Positions 37,772-48,122 are shown, numbered from the stretch's first letter. The stretch is 64,000 nt of DNA from Rapana venosa (GCA_028751875.1 CM054157.1:4660894-4724893), one strand, 5' to 3'. The notes: a model not told the origin generated them from the letters alone. Made by a program: numbers and translations.

Positions 37772-38439
37772 GTGGAAGAGTGACCATGTCTTAAAATCTT
37801 TTTCCGAGATATATAAATTTTGAGCAGAAAAAAACAAAGCAAAGAATAAAGAAGACCCTAGAGGAAAGATATATCAACAGTAATAACAAAAGCAATTACA
37901 ACAACAACAATCACATTAGCAAAATATGAATAGCAACAACAACCACAACATAGAAACAAACAACCAAAATACCAAAACAACACGAACAAAAATGACAACA
38001 GCACCAAACAACATCGATATCGCCAATAATTCATTGTAATACAACATGGTAACCACATCCCAGCAATCAACAGGCTAGCACATCTGGCAATGTCTGCCAC
38101 GTTCAGTGGTGGCTTGTAAGTGGGAAGAAAACTGGACAAGATGGAAAGAAAACAAACTGACTAGATAGAACAGAACACTTGGGTGGGTGGACTGTGTGCC
38201 AGTTAGGTCTTTGGTGGGGTATTGACAGAGGCAATCCCATCAACTGGTCCCTAAGGGTATGGGGTAGAAACATGCTTGCTTTCGTGTGTTTTTTTGGCGT
38301 GAGCACGTGTTGAGACAAGAGTGTCTGGGTAGGTCTTGTTCTTGTATCAGATGTAGGCAATGAGCTAGCTGACCTTGCTGTGTGTGCTGTGAAGAAAATG
38401 GTGGGTTGGGTTATGAGTGTGAGGTTGAGTTTTGTGATC

Positions 38440-41400
38440 TGTGTAGTGTAGTGTAGTGTGGGGTAGGGTAGGGTAAGGTAGGGTAGGGTAGGGTAGGGTA
38501 GGGTAGGGTGGTGTGGTGTAGTGTAGTGTTGGGTGGGGTAGGGTGGGGTAGGATAGGGTAGGGTAGGGTAGTGTAGTGTAGTGTAGGGTGGTGTAGTGTA
38601 GGGTGGTGTAGGGTAGGGTAGGTAGGGTGGTGTGGTGTGGTGTAGTGTAGTGTAGGGTGGGGTAGGGTAGTGTAGTGTAGTGTAGTGTAGGGTGGGGTAT
38701 GGTAGGGTAGGGTAGGGTAGGGTAGGGTGGTGTAGTGTAGTGTAGGTGGGGTATGGTAGGGTAGGGTAGTGTGGTGTAGTATGGTGTGGTGTAGTGTAGG
38801 GCGGTGTAGGGTAGGGTAGGGTAGTGTAGGGTAGGGTAGGATAGGGTAAAGTAGGGTAAGGTAGGGTAGGTGTAGTGTAGTGTAGTGTAGTGTGGTGCAG
38901 TGCAGTGTAGTGTAGTGTAGTATAGTGTAGTGAAATGAAGTGTAATGTAGTGTAGTGTAGTGTAGTGCAGTGTAGCATAGTGTAGTGTAGTGTAGTGTAG
39001 CGTAGTGCAGTGTAGTGTAGTGTAGTGTAATGTAGTGTAGTGTAGTGTAGTGTTAGACGATGTAGTGTAGTGCAGTGTAGTGTAGTGTAGTGTTAGGCAA
39101 TGTAGTGTAGTGTAGTGTAATGTAGTGTAGTATAGTGTAGTGTAGTGTAGTGTAGGGTGGTGTAGTGTAGGGTGGTGTAGGGTAGGGTAGGGTAGGGTGG
39201 TGTGGTGTAGTGTAGTGTAGGGTGGGTTAGGGTAGTGTAGTGTAGTGTAGTGTAGGGTGGGGTATGGTAGGGTAGGGTAGGGTAGGGTGGTGTGGTGTAG
39301 TGTAGTGTAGGGTGGGGTAGGGTAGGGTGGTGTAGTGTAGTGTAGGGTAGGGTAGGGTAGGGTGGTGTAGTGTAGTGTAGGGTGGGTATGGTAGGTTAGG
39401 GTAGTGTGGTGTAGTATGGTGTGGTGTAGTGTAGGGTGGTGTAGGGTAGGGTAGGGTAGTGTAGGGTAGGGTAGGATAGGGTAGTGTAGTGTAGTGTAGT
39501 GTAGGGTAGGGTAGGGTAGGGTGGTGTAGTGTAGTGTAGGGTGGGGTATGGTAGGGTAGGGTAGTGTGGTGTAGTATGGTGTGGTGTAGTGTAGGGCGGT
39601 GTAGGGTAGGGTAGGGTAGTGTAGGGTAGGGTAGGATAGGGTAAAGTAGGATAAGGTAGGGTAGGTGTAGTGTAGTGTAGTGTAGTGTGGTGCAGTGCAG
39701 TGTAGTGTAGTGTAGTATAGTGTAGTGAAATGAAGTGTAATGTAGTGTAGTGTAGTGTAGTGCAGTGTAGCATAGTGTAGTGTAGTGTAGTGTAGCGTAG
39801 TGCAGTGTAGTGTAGTGTAGTGTAATGTAGTGTAGTGTAGTGTTAGACGATGTAGTGTAGTGCATTGTAGTGTAGTGTAGTGTTAGGCAATGTAGTGTAT
39901 GTATGTAGTAGTGTAATGTAAGTGTAGTTATAGTAGTGTTAGTGTAGTGTAGTGTAGGGTGGTGTAGGTAGGGGGGTGGTGTAGGGTAGGGTAGGGTTAG
40001 GGTGTGTGTAGTGAGTGTAGGTGGTATGTAGTAGGGAGTAGGTAGGTGGGGTGGGTGTAGGGTAGGTGGGTAGGTGTAGTGTATGTATGGTGGGTATGGT
40101 AGGGTTAGGGTAGGGTAGGGTAGTAGGGTAGGTGATAGGTGTAGTGTAGTTAGTGTAGGTGTTGGGGTAGGGTAGGGTAGGGGGTGTAGGTGGTGTAGTA
40201 TGGTGTGGTGTAGTGTAGGGTGGTGTAGGGTAGGGTAGGTAGTGTAGGGTAGGGTAGTGGAAAGTAGGTAAGTAGGGTAGTGTTTTGTTAGTGTAGTGTA
40301 GGGTGGTGTAGTGTAGTGGTAGAGTGTGAAATGATTATGGTGTAGTTAGTGGTGAGTGTGTAGTGTAGTGTAGCGTAGTGCAGTGTATGTATGTAGTGTA
40401 GGTGTAGTGTAGTGTGACGAGTTGTATGCAGTGTAGGGTAGTGTAGTGTGTAGGTGTAGTGTAGGTAATAGTGTGTAAGTTAGTGTAGTGTAGGGTAGGT
40501 GTAGTGTAGTGGTGTAGTAGTGGTAGGTGGGTAGGTGTGTGGTGTAGTTAGTGTAGTGGGTAGAGTAGGTAGTGTAGTGTAGTATAGTGTAGGTGTAGTG
40601 TAGGCATAGTGTAGTGTGTAGTCGTAGTGTAGTGTAGTGTAATGGTAGGGTAGTGTAGTGTGTATGGTTTTAGGGTATGTAGGTGTAGTAGGTAGTGTAG
40701 TGTAGTGGTAGTGGCAATGTAGTGTAGTGTAGTGTAATGTAGTGTAGTCAGTGTGTAGTGTAGTGTAGTATAGGTGTAGTGAATGAGTGTAGTATGAGTG
40801 TGTGTAGTGTGGTGTAGGTAGTGTAGTGTGTAGTGTAGCTGGTGTGTAGTGTAGTGTACGTAGTGAGTGTGTGTAGGTAGGTAATGCAGTGTAGTGTAGT
40901 GTAGTGTAATGTAGTGTGTGGTGTATGTAGTGTAGTGTAGGTAGGTGTAGTGTGTGTGGTATGTAGTGTAAGTGTTAGTGTAGAAGGTAGTGTAGTGGTA
41001 GGGTAGGGTAGTGTAAGTAGGTATGGTAGGTGGTGTAGTGTAGGTGTGTAGTGTAGTAAAGGGGTAGTGTAGATGGGTAGTGTAGTGAAAGTAGTGTAAT
41101 GTAGTGTAGTGTAGTGTAGATGTAGTGTAGTGTGTGCAGAGTTCGCAGTGTAATGGTGTAGTGTAAGTATTAGGTAGTGAAATGTAGTGTAATGTAGTGT
41201 AGTGTAGTGTAGTGTTAGGCTGTATGTAGTGTAGTGTAGTCTGCAGTGTAGTGCTAGCATAGTGTAGGATGTAGTGTAGTGTAGCGTAGTCAGTGTAGTG
41301 TAGGTAGTGTAATGCAGTGTAGTGTAGTGTAGTTTTAGACGATGTAGTGTAGTGTAGTGCAGTGTAGTGTAGCGCAGTGTAGTGTAGTGCAGTGTAGTAT

Positions 41401-41683
41401 AATGTAGTGTAATGTAGTGTAGTGCAGTGCAGTGTAGTGTAGTATAGTGTAGTGTAGTGTAGTGTAATGTTTTGTGTAGTGTAGTGTAGTGTAATGTAGT
41501 GTAGTGTAGTGTTAGGCGATGTAGTGAAGTGTAGTGTAATGCTAGGCAATGCAATGTAGTGTAGTGTAGTGTAATGTAGTGTAGTGGAGTGTAATGTAAT
41601 GTGGTGTAGTGTAGTGTGGTGTAGTGTAGTGCACTGCACTTTATTGCATGGTAGTGTACAGTATTATGGTGTAGCATAGTAAT
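38440..41683. repeat. GTGTA / GGGTA pentanucleotide satellite, ~3.2 kb
   Basis: Pentamers GTGTA and GGGTA in blocks; the + strand has almost no C. From 38440 to about 39895 and again from about 41330 the pentamer phase is clean. In between, indels are frequent. A ~795-bp second-order repeat is visible (about 38755-39060 repeated at about 39550-39855). H/Y/T/L-rich open frames on the minus strand are artefacts of the pentamer. Confidence 0.95.
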
Positions 41684-41728
41684 GTCAAAGTCAAAGTCAA
41701 ACTTTTATTTTCAGATGGTACATTCAGA
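41684..41728 (-). mobile_element. LINE-E 3' tip nested at the end of the pentamer array
   Basis: GTCAAAGTCAAAGTCAAA then TTTTATTTTCAGATGGTACA is the reverse complement of the LINE-E terminus at 57.1 kb (TGTACCATCTGGAAATAAAA plus TTGAC units). Only about 45 bp remain. GTGTA-type sequence continues on the right to about 41790. Confidence 0.75.
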
Positions 41729-41790
41729 TGGTAATGTGTAGTGTTGTGTGTGTAGTGTGGTGTCTTGAAATGTAGCATCATGTGAAAGTG

Positions 41791-42504
41791 TAGTACATTC
41801 CATTTTTTTAAACTTATATCAAAGCTACATCTTAAGAACAGACTGTCACGATTGAATGGTGTTTGTGCTTTATTTTTCTCTTTTTCTAAACTATGCTAGA
41901 TGCGTGTGTGCTGTGATATATTGTTTGTTCTCTTTTTTTTCTAAACCAGGCCACAATTGTATTTTTTTCAGACATTTACGTCTCATTTTATCTATAAAAA
42001 CCTGGAGGGTCAGAAACACTGTAATAGAATAATAATACAAGGGGGAAAAATCAAAGAAAGCGAAACAAAATCGCAAAGAAACAAAACAAACAAATAACAT
42101 TCACCAAAATTGTAATGACACTATAGAATTAAACAACATAAAACGTATTTCAGGACTATATAAGCTGTGAATAATCGATGGCTGCTTTTGACTGGTAGAT
42201 CATTGAAACAAAATGGACAACATTTTTTGAAACTTTGATTGATCACGTACCACTTAAGTGCGTGGAATCGATGCCGATAGCTATATAGAAGCAATCCTAT
42301 CGATTTGTCTGATGGGGGGCCTAGTGCACAATAAGTTCACGTAAGTCTTTCTTTCTCTCTTTCTTTGCACAAGCACGTGTGTCTGAGCTGCGGCTGTTCT
42401 GTTGAGGTGATGAGGGTCGTGCTGTACGTGCTGTCACAAAAGTGGGACTCTATAGCCAGTGATTCTATATAGGAACAACTAGTATTGTGCTGTTGTGTTC
42501 TCTT
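41791..42504. other. Mostly unassigned; possible diverged satellite unit at 42170-42440
   Basis: Mixed sequence. From about 42240, ACCACTTAAG..., GAAGCAATCCTATCGA, TCTTTGCACAAGCACGTGTG and GTCTGAG follow the same order as TTAGG.., GGCAATCCCAT, TTTTGCGTGAGCACGTG and GTGTCTG in the ~0.85-kb satellite. The match is weak. Confidence 0.4.
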
Positions 42505-42573
42505 TTGTTGTGTACTGTATTGCATTGCATTGCATTGGATAACATTGCATTGTATTGTATTGTACTGTATTGA
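42505..42573. repeat. (TATTG)n / (CATTG)n pentamer tract
   Basis: GCATTGCATTGCATTG and TGTATTGTATTG units. It lies directly left of a SINE-G head. Confidence 0.85.
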
Positions 42574-42952
42574 AGGAAGGTGGCAGGATAGTTAAGACGT
42601 TTGCCTGCCAACAAGTAAACCGTGAGGTTCTGGGTTCGATTTCTAGCCTCGCCCTTTCTTCCCAGTTTGACAAAAAATCGAACTGAATGTCAAAGTCCTT
42701 CGGATGAGACTATAAACCGAGGCCCCGTGTGCGAACGCATGCAGAACATCTTGCGCACACGTTAGCTCCTGTTCCGCTGTTCGAAAGAGTAGGCCATTGT
42801 GTGCCGGTGGGAACAGATGACAAAATTTAAAAAACATACCAAAAAACCGCATACACACGCATTAAAATAAAAGTCATCTGAGCGCTTTGATTTGTTGCTT
42901 TACAAGATTCAGCGCTATATAAATTCCATACATTATTATTATTATTATTACT
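42574..42952 (+). mobile_element. SINE-G with type A head, plus
   Basis: A tRNA-like head runs from about 42578: GGCAGGATAGTTAAGACG (A-box region) and TCTGGGTTCGATTTCTAG (B-box region). CCTCGCCCTTTCTTCCCAG follows, then the shared body from about 42697 (AAAGTCCTTCGGATGAGACT). The body lacks part of its 3' half before AAGTCATCTGAGCGC, and ends in AGCGCTATATAAATTCCAT and (ATT)n. Confidence 0.93.
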
Positions 42953-43299
42953 TTGACTGAGCTGGTCATTGCCTCAGTGGTTGATATTTTTTCGCTGCTG
43001 TATCTTTTTCATGTTGTTTTTATAGCCATACCAACAACAAAAGCCACATCAGGGCGGTTAACTCATTTCCCGTTTTCTTCTATTTGTTTACCGATGGCGT
43101 GTATCTAACGCAATAATCATTTTTGGTACAAGTTTTGCTTCATGTTTTTTCTGGTAACTGAGTTCTTTGGTTGTAGTTTTTTGTCAACATTTTTCAAACT
43201 TGCCCTCAACCCAAGCTGTGCAGAACTCATCAGCACATGTGAAACACCCCCTTTTCCCCTACCCCCTCCTCCCTCTTTTGATATTTTTAATTTTTTATC
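42953..43299. other. Unassigned sequence between two SINEs
   Basis: Mixed sequence. No gene or repeat recognised. Confidence 0.4.
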
Positions 43300-43652
43300 T
43301 TTTTATTTTATTCTTTTATATCGAGGGTAATGGAATAAGCACTTATGTGCTTTTTTACATCCAGTCCCCGTGTGTATGCGGTTTTGTAAATTCTGTCATC
43401 TGTTCCCACCGGCACACAATGGCCTACTCTTTCGAAAAGCGGAACAGGATTTAAAGTGTGGGCAAGATGTCCTGCGTGCGTTTGCACACGGGGCCTCGGT
43501 TTATAGTCTCATCCGAAGGACTTTTGGGGAGAGTGGAGTCTGCACTGATGTTAACTCCAGGGAAAAAATATCCCCCTTGAAGGGGAATGGAACCCGCGTC
43601 GTCAGATTGCGAGCGCAATGTTCTAACCACTAGGCTATCCCGCCCCCCATTC
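43300..43652 (-). mobile_element. SINE-G with type B head, full-length, minus
   Basis: On the minus strand the element starts with GGGCGGGATAGCCTAGTGG at about 43648 and TTAGAACATTGCGC (A-box region), then CGCGGGTTCCATTCCCC (B-box region). Next come a linker with GATATTTTTTCCCTGG, GTTAACATCAGTGC and AGACTCCACTCTCCCC, and then the shared body from GTCCTTCGGATGAGACTAT. It ends in an AT-rich tail near 43300. Confidence 0.95.
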
Positions 43653-43688
43653 ACTCATTTAGCACAGATAACACCCACATCAGCCCTG

Positions 43689-43704
43689 ACCCCCCCCCCC
43701 CCCC

Positions 43705-43748
<44 letters not shown>
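43689..43748. repeat. Poly-C run and (CA)n
   Basis: About 15 C followed by about 45 bp of CA. Confidence 0.95.
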
Positions 43749-43749
<1 letters not shown>

Positions 43750-44295
43750 CACTAAATGTGAATAGACGTTAAACTGAAGATATCACACACAGAGAAACAC
43801 TTTCTGCTACCCTGAAAACTCGATTTTCCAATCAGCCTTAAGACCTTGTCCCAGTGCTGAACATGGTTATTCACCTGCTGCCCGTTAGCAATAACCCGCC
43901 ACATTATTTGGGGGTCGAGGAAAAGATAAAACTTGAAAAACAAAACAACCCAGAATACTGCGGTTGTAATTTGACATCGGAAAGAGTTCCCTGCTGAAAG
44001 GCAAGTACTGTAAAAGTTGATAATTATTTGAATTCTCTCAATTATTCTTAACAGTATTGCCAGACCCCGGGGACCAACGAAAAAAATAAACTTTGGTTTC
44101 TAATACGCCAAGTCTGTTGGTTGAAAGCAAACAAAGGAACAAGCCAAAGAAAACCCACACTATTCCAGTCTTCTTTCAGTCTATGATCTATTGTTTGATT
44201 GTCATGTGCTCAGTGATTCATTTAAACTGATGGAGCGGAGTAGTATTAAGTGAAAAATGTGGAAAGAGGTGTGCATAATTCGCAAGCAGTCAGCG
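43749..44295. other. Unassigned sequence
   Basis: Complex sequence without a recognised gene, RNA or repeat. Confidence 0.4.
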
Positions 44296-44384
44296 ATTTA
44301 AAAAAAAAAGATTGTGCTATATAAACCCATCATCATCTTCATCATCATCATCACCATCACCATCACCACCACCACCACCACCAA
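44296..44384 (+). mobile_element. SINE-like 3' terminus with (CAT)n tail
   Basis: GATTGTGCTATATAAACCCAT followed by CATCAT and CACCAC units resembles the SINE-G end, with a different tail triplet. Confidence 0.55.
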
Positions 44385-44560
44385 ACTAAGGCTCCATGAC
44401 CGTTGCTTACTTTCTAGTGATGGCTGCTCTATTTCGGTTTCCTTCGTACAGCTACCCTTACCATATTCATAATATTTTTTTTTATATGAGTGCAAGTTTC
44501 GTTTCAAGCATCACACCACATTCTCGATCCATGCATGGCGGCAAAAACCGATGTACATCA

Positions 44561-44587
44561 ACTCCCCCTCTCTCTCCCTCTCTCCCT

Positions 44588-44667
<80 letters not shown>

Positions 44668-44675
44668 CACCCCTT
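44561..44675. repeat. (CT)n microsatellite
   Basis: Nearly pure CT for about 115 bp. Confidence 0.95.
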
Positions 44676-45404
44676 CCCCCCCTCCCTCCCCTCACCCCCA
44701 TCAACATTTTTGCACAGTTTCCTAAATCGAGCGAAAGCTTAGCTGCAAAAAAAAAAAAAGCACTAGAAGACGCATTCTGCGATGTTGGTGCCATCATCGC
44801 TCTCTGGCTGAAGCGCGTGCGCGAAAGACGTTCTCGACTTCCGGCGAGAAAGGGAAAGATGGTGTATGGGCATCTGATGAGATCGAAGGGGATCGTGCTG
44901 GAGACAAATGTGTATGAAATTGGTCTTGCCTCCCAGTTTTTGAAGAACAGGCTCTGGAGCAGGCTTGGTATAGCATCAGTGGGGGAAAAGATACTAGGTA
45001 TAAGCAGATTTGTTGGGGTTGGTTGTTGTTTGTTATATAGCAAGTTTGAGCTGCACATATCTTATCATAGTTATTACTGATATTGGAGTTTCGTGGGTAA
45101 ATTCAAGTGTGTGCTTGGTTAGAGTTATATTGTACGGGTTGTTGGGTGTTTGTTTTTTTACATTTTTAAAAATTATTACTGTATAATTATGTGTTGATAT
45201 CAACTTATAGAATGAATCAAACATAGAAGCCAAGAAGAAAAGTGTTGTGATATTATTATATAATGTTAAAGAGAATACAAAGTATTGGACATTTATTTAT
45301 TTATTTTTGGTGTGGTATTTAATTCATACCTTGTACTCAGCATTTCAACAACAACAAAAACAACCATTCGCTGCACAATATTTAAATTTAAATAATTTTT
45401 TAAA
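44676..45404. other. Unassigned sequence with one unrecognised open frame
   Basis: An open frame continues from the CT tract to 45080; its non-repetitive part (from about 44700) has about 125 codons of balanced composition with KALEDAFCDVGAIIALWLKR. I do not recognise it. It has no own start with context and begins in a microsatellite, so I do not call a gene. It could be an exon or chance. Confidence 0.3.
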
Positions 45405-45625
45405 ATTTTATTCTTTTATATCGAGGATAATGGAATAAGCTCCTATGTGGTTTTTTACACCCAGTTCCTTATGTGTATGCGGTTTAGTAAATTCTGTCAT
45501 CTGTTCCCACCGGCACACAATGGCCTACTCTTACGAAAAGCGGAACAGGATTTAACGTGCGCGCAAGATGTCCTGCGTGCGTTCGCACACGGGGCTTCGG
45601 TTTATAGTCTCATCCGAAGGACTAT
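45405..45625 (-). mobile_element. SINE-G body, headless, minus
   Basis: TTTTATATCGAGGATAATGG through ATCTGTTCCCACCGGCACAC to TAGTCTCATCCGAAGGACT. No head follows at 45626. Confidence 0.95.
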
Positions 45626-45894
45626 GAAATGTGTTGCAAGGGGCATTCTGTCCATCAGACTTAACAGAGAAGGTTTCTGAAAGGAGAAACTAAAGGCTTA
45701 TTTCCTCTGGGTCTCAACACTCTTGACTGATGGAGCTTCCACAGTACAGCGTGAGAATGCCTCGACCAAACAGTCTGGAGTCACAGATTGCAGGGCTGCT
45801 GGAGAGCACCACTGCACTAAAGTGGTCCATTTTTTGTATATGATTTGTAAGCTACGATGTCAAAAGCACTCACCTGTGTATTAATTATATGGTG
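45626..45894. other. Unassigned sequence right of the SINE
   Basis: Complex sequence. Nothing recognised. Confidence 0.4.
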
Positions 45895-46216
45895 TGTGGC
45901 GTGTTGGGGGGCGGTGAGGGGTGGGGAGGGAGGAGACTAGGTGGTCTTTTGCGGGTAATGGTGGTAGTGGTGGTGGTATGTTTTTGTTGGGGGAAGGGGC
46001 TAGGTAATGTTTATTTGGATAATGGTGGGGGAAGGGGGGGGGGAGAGGGGATTAGGTTTGGGGTGATGGTGATAGTGGTGGTGATATGTTTTTGTTGGGG
46101 GAAGGGGCTAGATGATGGGGGTTTTTTTGGTAATGGTGATGGTGGTATGGATTGGTGCACACACACACGCGCGCGCGCGCGCGCGCACACACACACACAC
46201 GCACACACACACACAG
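45895..46216. repeat. G-rich imperfect repeat and (CA)n(CG)n tract
   Basis: TATGTTTTTGTTGGGGGAAG occurs twice (about 45978 and 46086) together with repeated GGTGGT units, so 45.95-46.15 kb is an imperfect ~108-bp tandem duplication. At 46158-46216 alternating CA and CG dinucleotides include about 20 bp of pure CG. Confidence 0.85.
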
Positions 46217-46307
46217 AGTAAGTCAAAGACTTTGATAATCATGTTTCTGTACCGGAGTTGTGTTTGGGGAGGGTGGTTGGGTTCGCAATGGTGCAAGTAT
46301 GCTGCAA

Positions 46308-46308
<1 letters not shown>

Positions 46309-46396
<88 letters not shown>
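46309..46396. repeat. (CT)n microsatellite
   Basis: About 85 bp of pure CT. Confidence 0.97.
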
Positions 46397-46398
<2 letters not shown>

Positions 46399-46579
46399 TG
46401 TATTTTTCCATGACAAATGGCTGTCATAATTTTTGCTTTCTTTTCTGACAAAAAATGCACACACCCCAGAACCCCACCCCACCCCAAATTAAAAAAAAAA
46501 CAACAAACAAAAATCCAAACCCCATAAAAATTTCAACCCGATAGTATCTCACCAACTGAAAAGTCAGGGACAATCAAAA

Positions 46580-46895
46580 CAACGATTACATGGCAAGCCA
46601 TGATTCTAATGTGACAACAACAAAAAAAACCAAGCCATGATTCTAATGTGACAACAACAACAAAAAAACAAGTCATGATTCTAATGTGACAACAACAAAA
46701 AAACCAAGCCATGATTCTAAAATGACAACAACAACAAAAAACCAAGCCATGATTCTAATGTGACAACAACAAAAAAAAACAAGCCATGATTCTAATGTGA
46801 CAACAACAACAAAAAACCAAGCCATGATTCTAATGTGACAACAACAACAACAAAAAACAAGCCATGATTCTAATGTGACAACAACAAAAAACCAA
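46580..46895. repeat. ~38-bp minisatellite, 8 units
   Basis: AAGCCATGATTCTAATGTGA followed by CAACAACAAAA is repeated near 46591, 46632, 46670, 46706, 46743, 46780, 46818 and 46858. Units differ mainly in the number of CAA and A. Minus-strand open frames with repeated CCHIRIMA-like text come from this. Confidence 0.95.
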
Positions 46896-48122
46896 ACCAA
46901 GTACACTTTTTTCACACACCCCTGCCCTCCTCCATTTCTTTCTCAAGCTCCCTCTGCCACCTTATCCCTTTCATTCTCTTTCCTTTCACAACTTATTACT
47001 TCTCAACGTGTCTTGTCCACCAGCCCACCAAGGTATGCCACCTAATTGCTGTATGCTGTCTCCGTCTAATGCAAAGATACGTTTAATGACACTTTGCACT
47101 CTTTGATAATGTCTTGGGTTTCCCAGTTAAACGCATTATTATGTAGTCACGCCCTACTTAGTGTCTGTCTAGATGTGGCTTGGTCACTTTCATCCCTTGC
47201 AGTGGATGGTTTGGCTGTGTATGTGTTCGTGTATGCTTCTCTGGGGAAGGTAAGTCAACTGGAACGCAAGACAGCTCAACTGTAAATCAGAATTATCGTA
47301 CCTTAAACTAGTTGTCACATCTCTACATTGTCGCATCGTTTTATTAGCAAATATAGTTTTGAAATATGGGCAGTTTATCCTCCCTACAGAGTCTTTAATC
47401 ATGTAGCATTTTATGCGCCAAACAAGGTGCAATTCATACAGTAAAAGCCAGTAATGGATACAGATGACTGTCAAGGAAATGATAATCAACATCAGAAGGT
47501 TATTTCATCCTCCATAATTATGATCATTGGGTGTCTGCGTGTCTGCTTTTCGATATCTTTTAATGGCAAATAACTGGACTAATTTTGCCATGTAGTTGCC
47601 ACCCTATTTAACTGCTGTTATCCATTTTTATAACAAACAGACTATACGTTACGCATCATTGGACATGGTGATATGTAATAAACAACCCTTTAGCACTGAG
47701 ATGCTATCAGAAAACTTGTACTGTTTATAGACTAGGCTGTCTGTGGGATTGAAATACTTTGTGCATAGATAATGTCATGTATGATAGTTTCAAAGGAAAC
47801 CCATGTCATTTCTAGCACAATAATACTGTTGTTAAGGAATAAAGGCTTTTAAACAAAATGTATCAGAATATTTTGATGATAAGAACAAAATTAATACATC
47901 ATCACCATTTACACGTTTTGCCTAAGAAAGTTTCTGAGTTGGTGCAACAAACGAGGTATGAAATATATATTCGCTTTGAACACACACAAAAATCTTGTCC
48001 CCAAAAATGTCTGTGAAATACACAACCACATAATTTATTATTTAGTAGCAAAATAAATGAATGTAGAATTCCATTCCTTCAGCACTCCAAGAAAGAAAAG
48101 CTAACTTACCTGAGGATTTCTC

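Larger units (their letters stand above)
25180..38425. repeat. ~0.85-kb satellite array, about 16 units
   Basis: Head-to-tail copies of a complex unit. The landmark AATCAACAGGCTAGCACAT recurs near 26141, 27021, 27838, 28710, 29529, 30377, 31306, 32099, 32947, 33776, 34571, 35440, 36328, 37177 and 38066 (the last two variants included), giving spacings of about 790-930 bp. A partial unit lies before the first landmark, and the last is cut at about 38425. Within a unit the order is: a conserved ~330-bp block (landmark, GGAAGAAAACTGGACAAGATG, TTAGGTCTTTGGTGG, GCAATCCCAT); a CACGTG-containing block; GACCTTGCTGT; a variable (TG)n; GAAGAGTGGCCATGTC; and a variable AAC/CAA-rich region. No gene is recognised in the unit. 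Confidence 0.95.

Noticed and set aside
25180..38425. Tandem gene cluster or rDNA spacer
   Set aside because: No conserved protein frame across units and no rRNA-like stretch. Units behave as satellite DNA.
38440..39900. Interstitial telomere made of GGGTA units
   Set aside because: Period is five, not six, and GTGTA dominates. TTAGGG or TTAGG is not seen.
38103..41677. H/Y/T-rich minus-strand open frames of up to 363 codons
   Set aside because: Direct products of the TACAC/TACCC pentamer, in several frames.
46580..46895. CRISPR-like array of regular repeats
   Set aside because: Spacers are only CAA/A of varying length, not unique sequences, and the context is an animal genome without cas genes.
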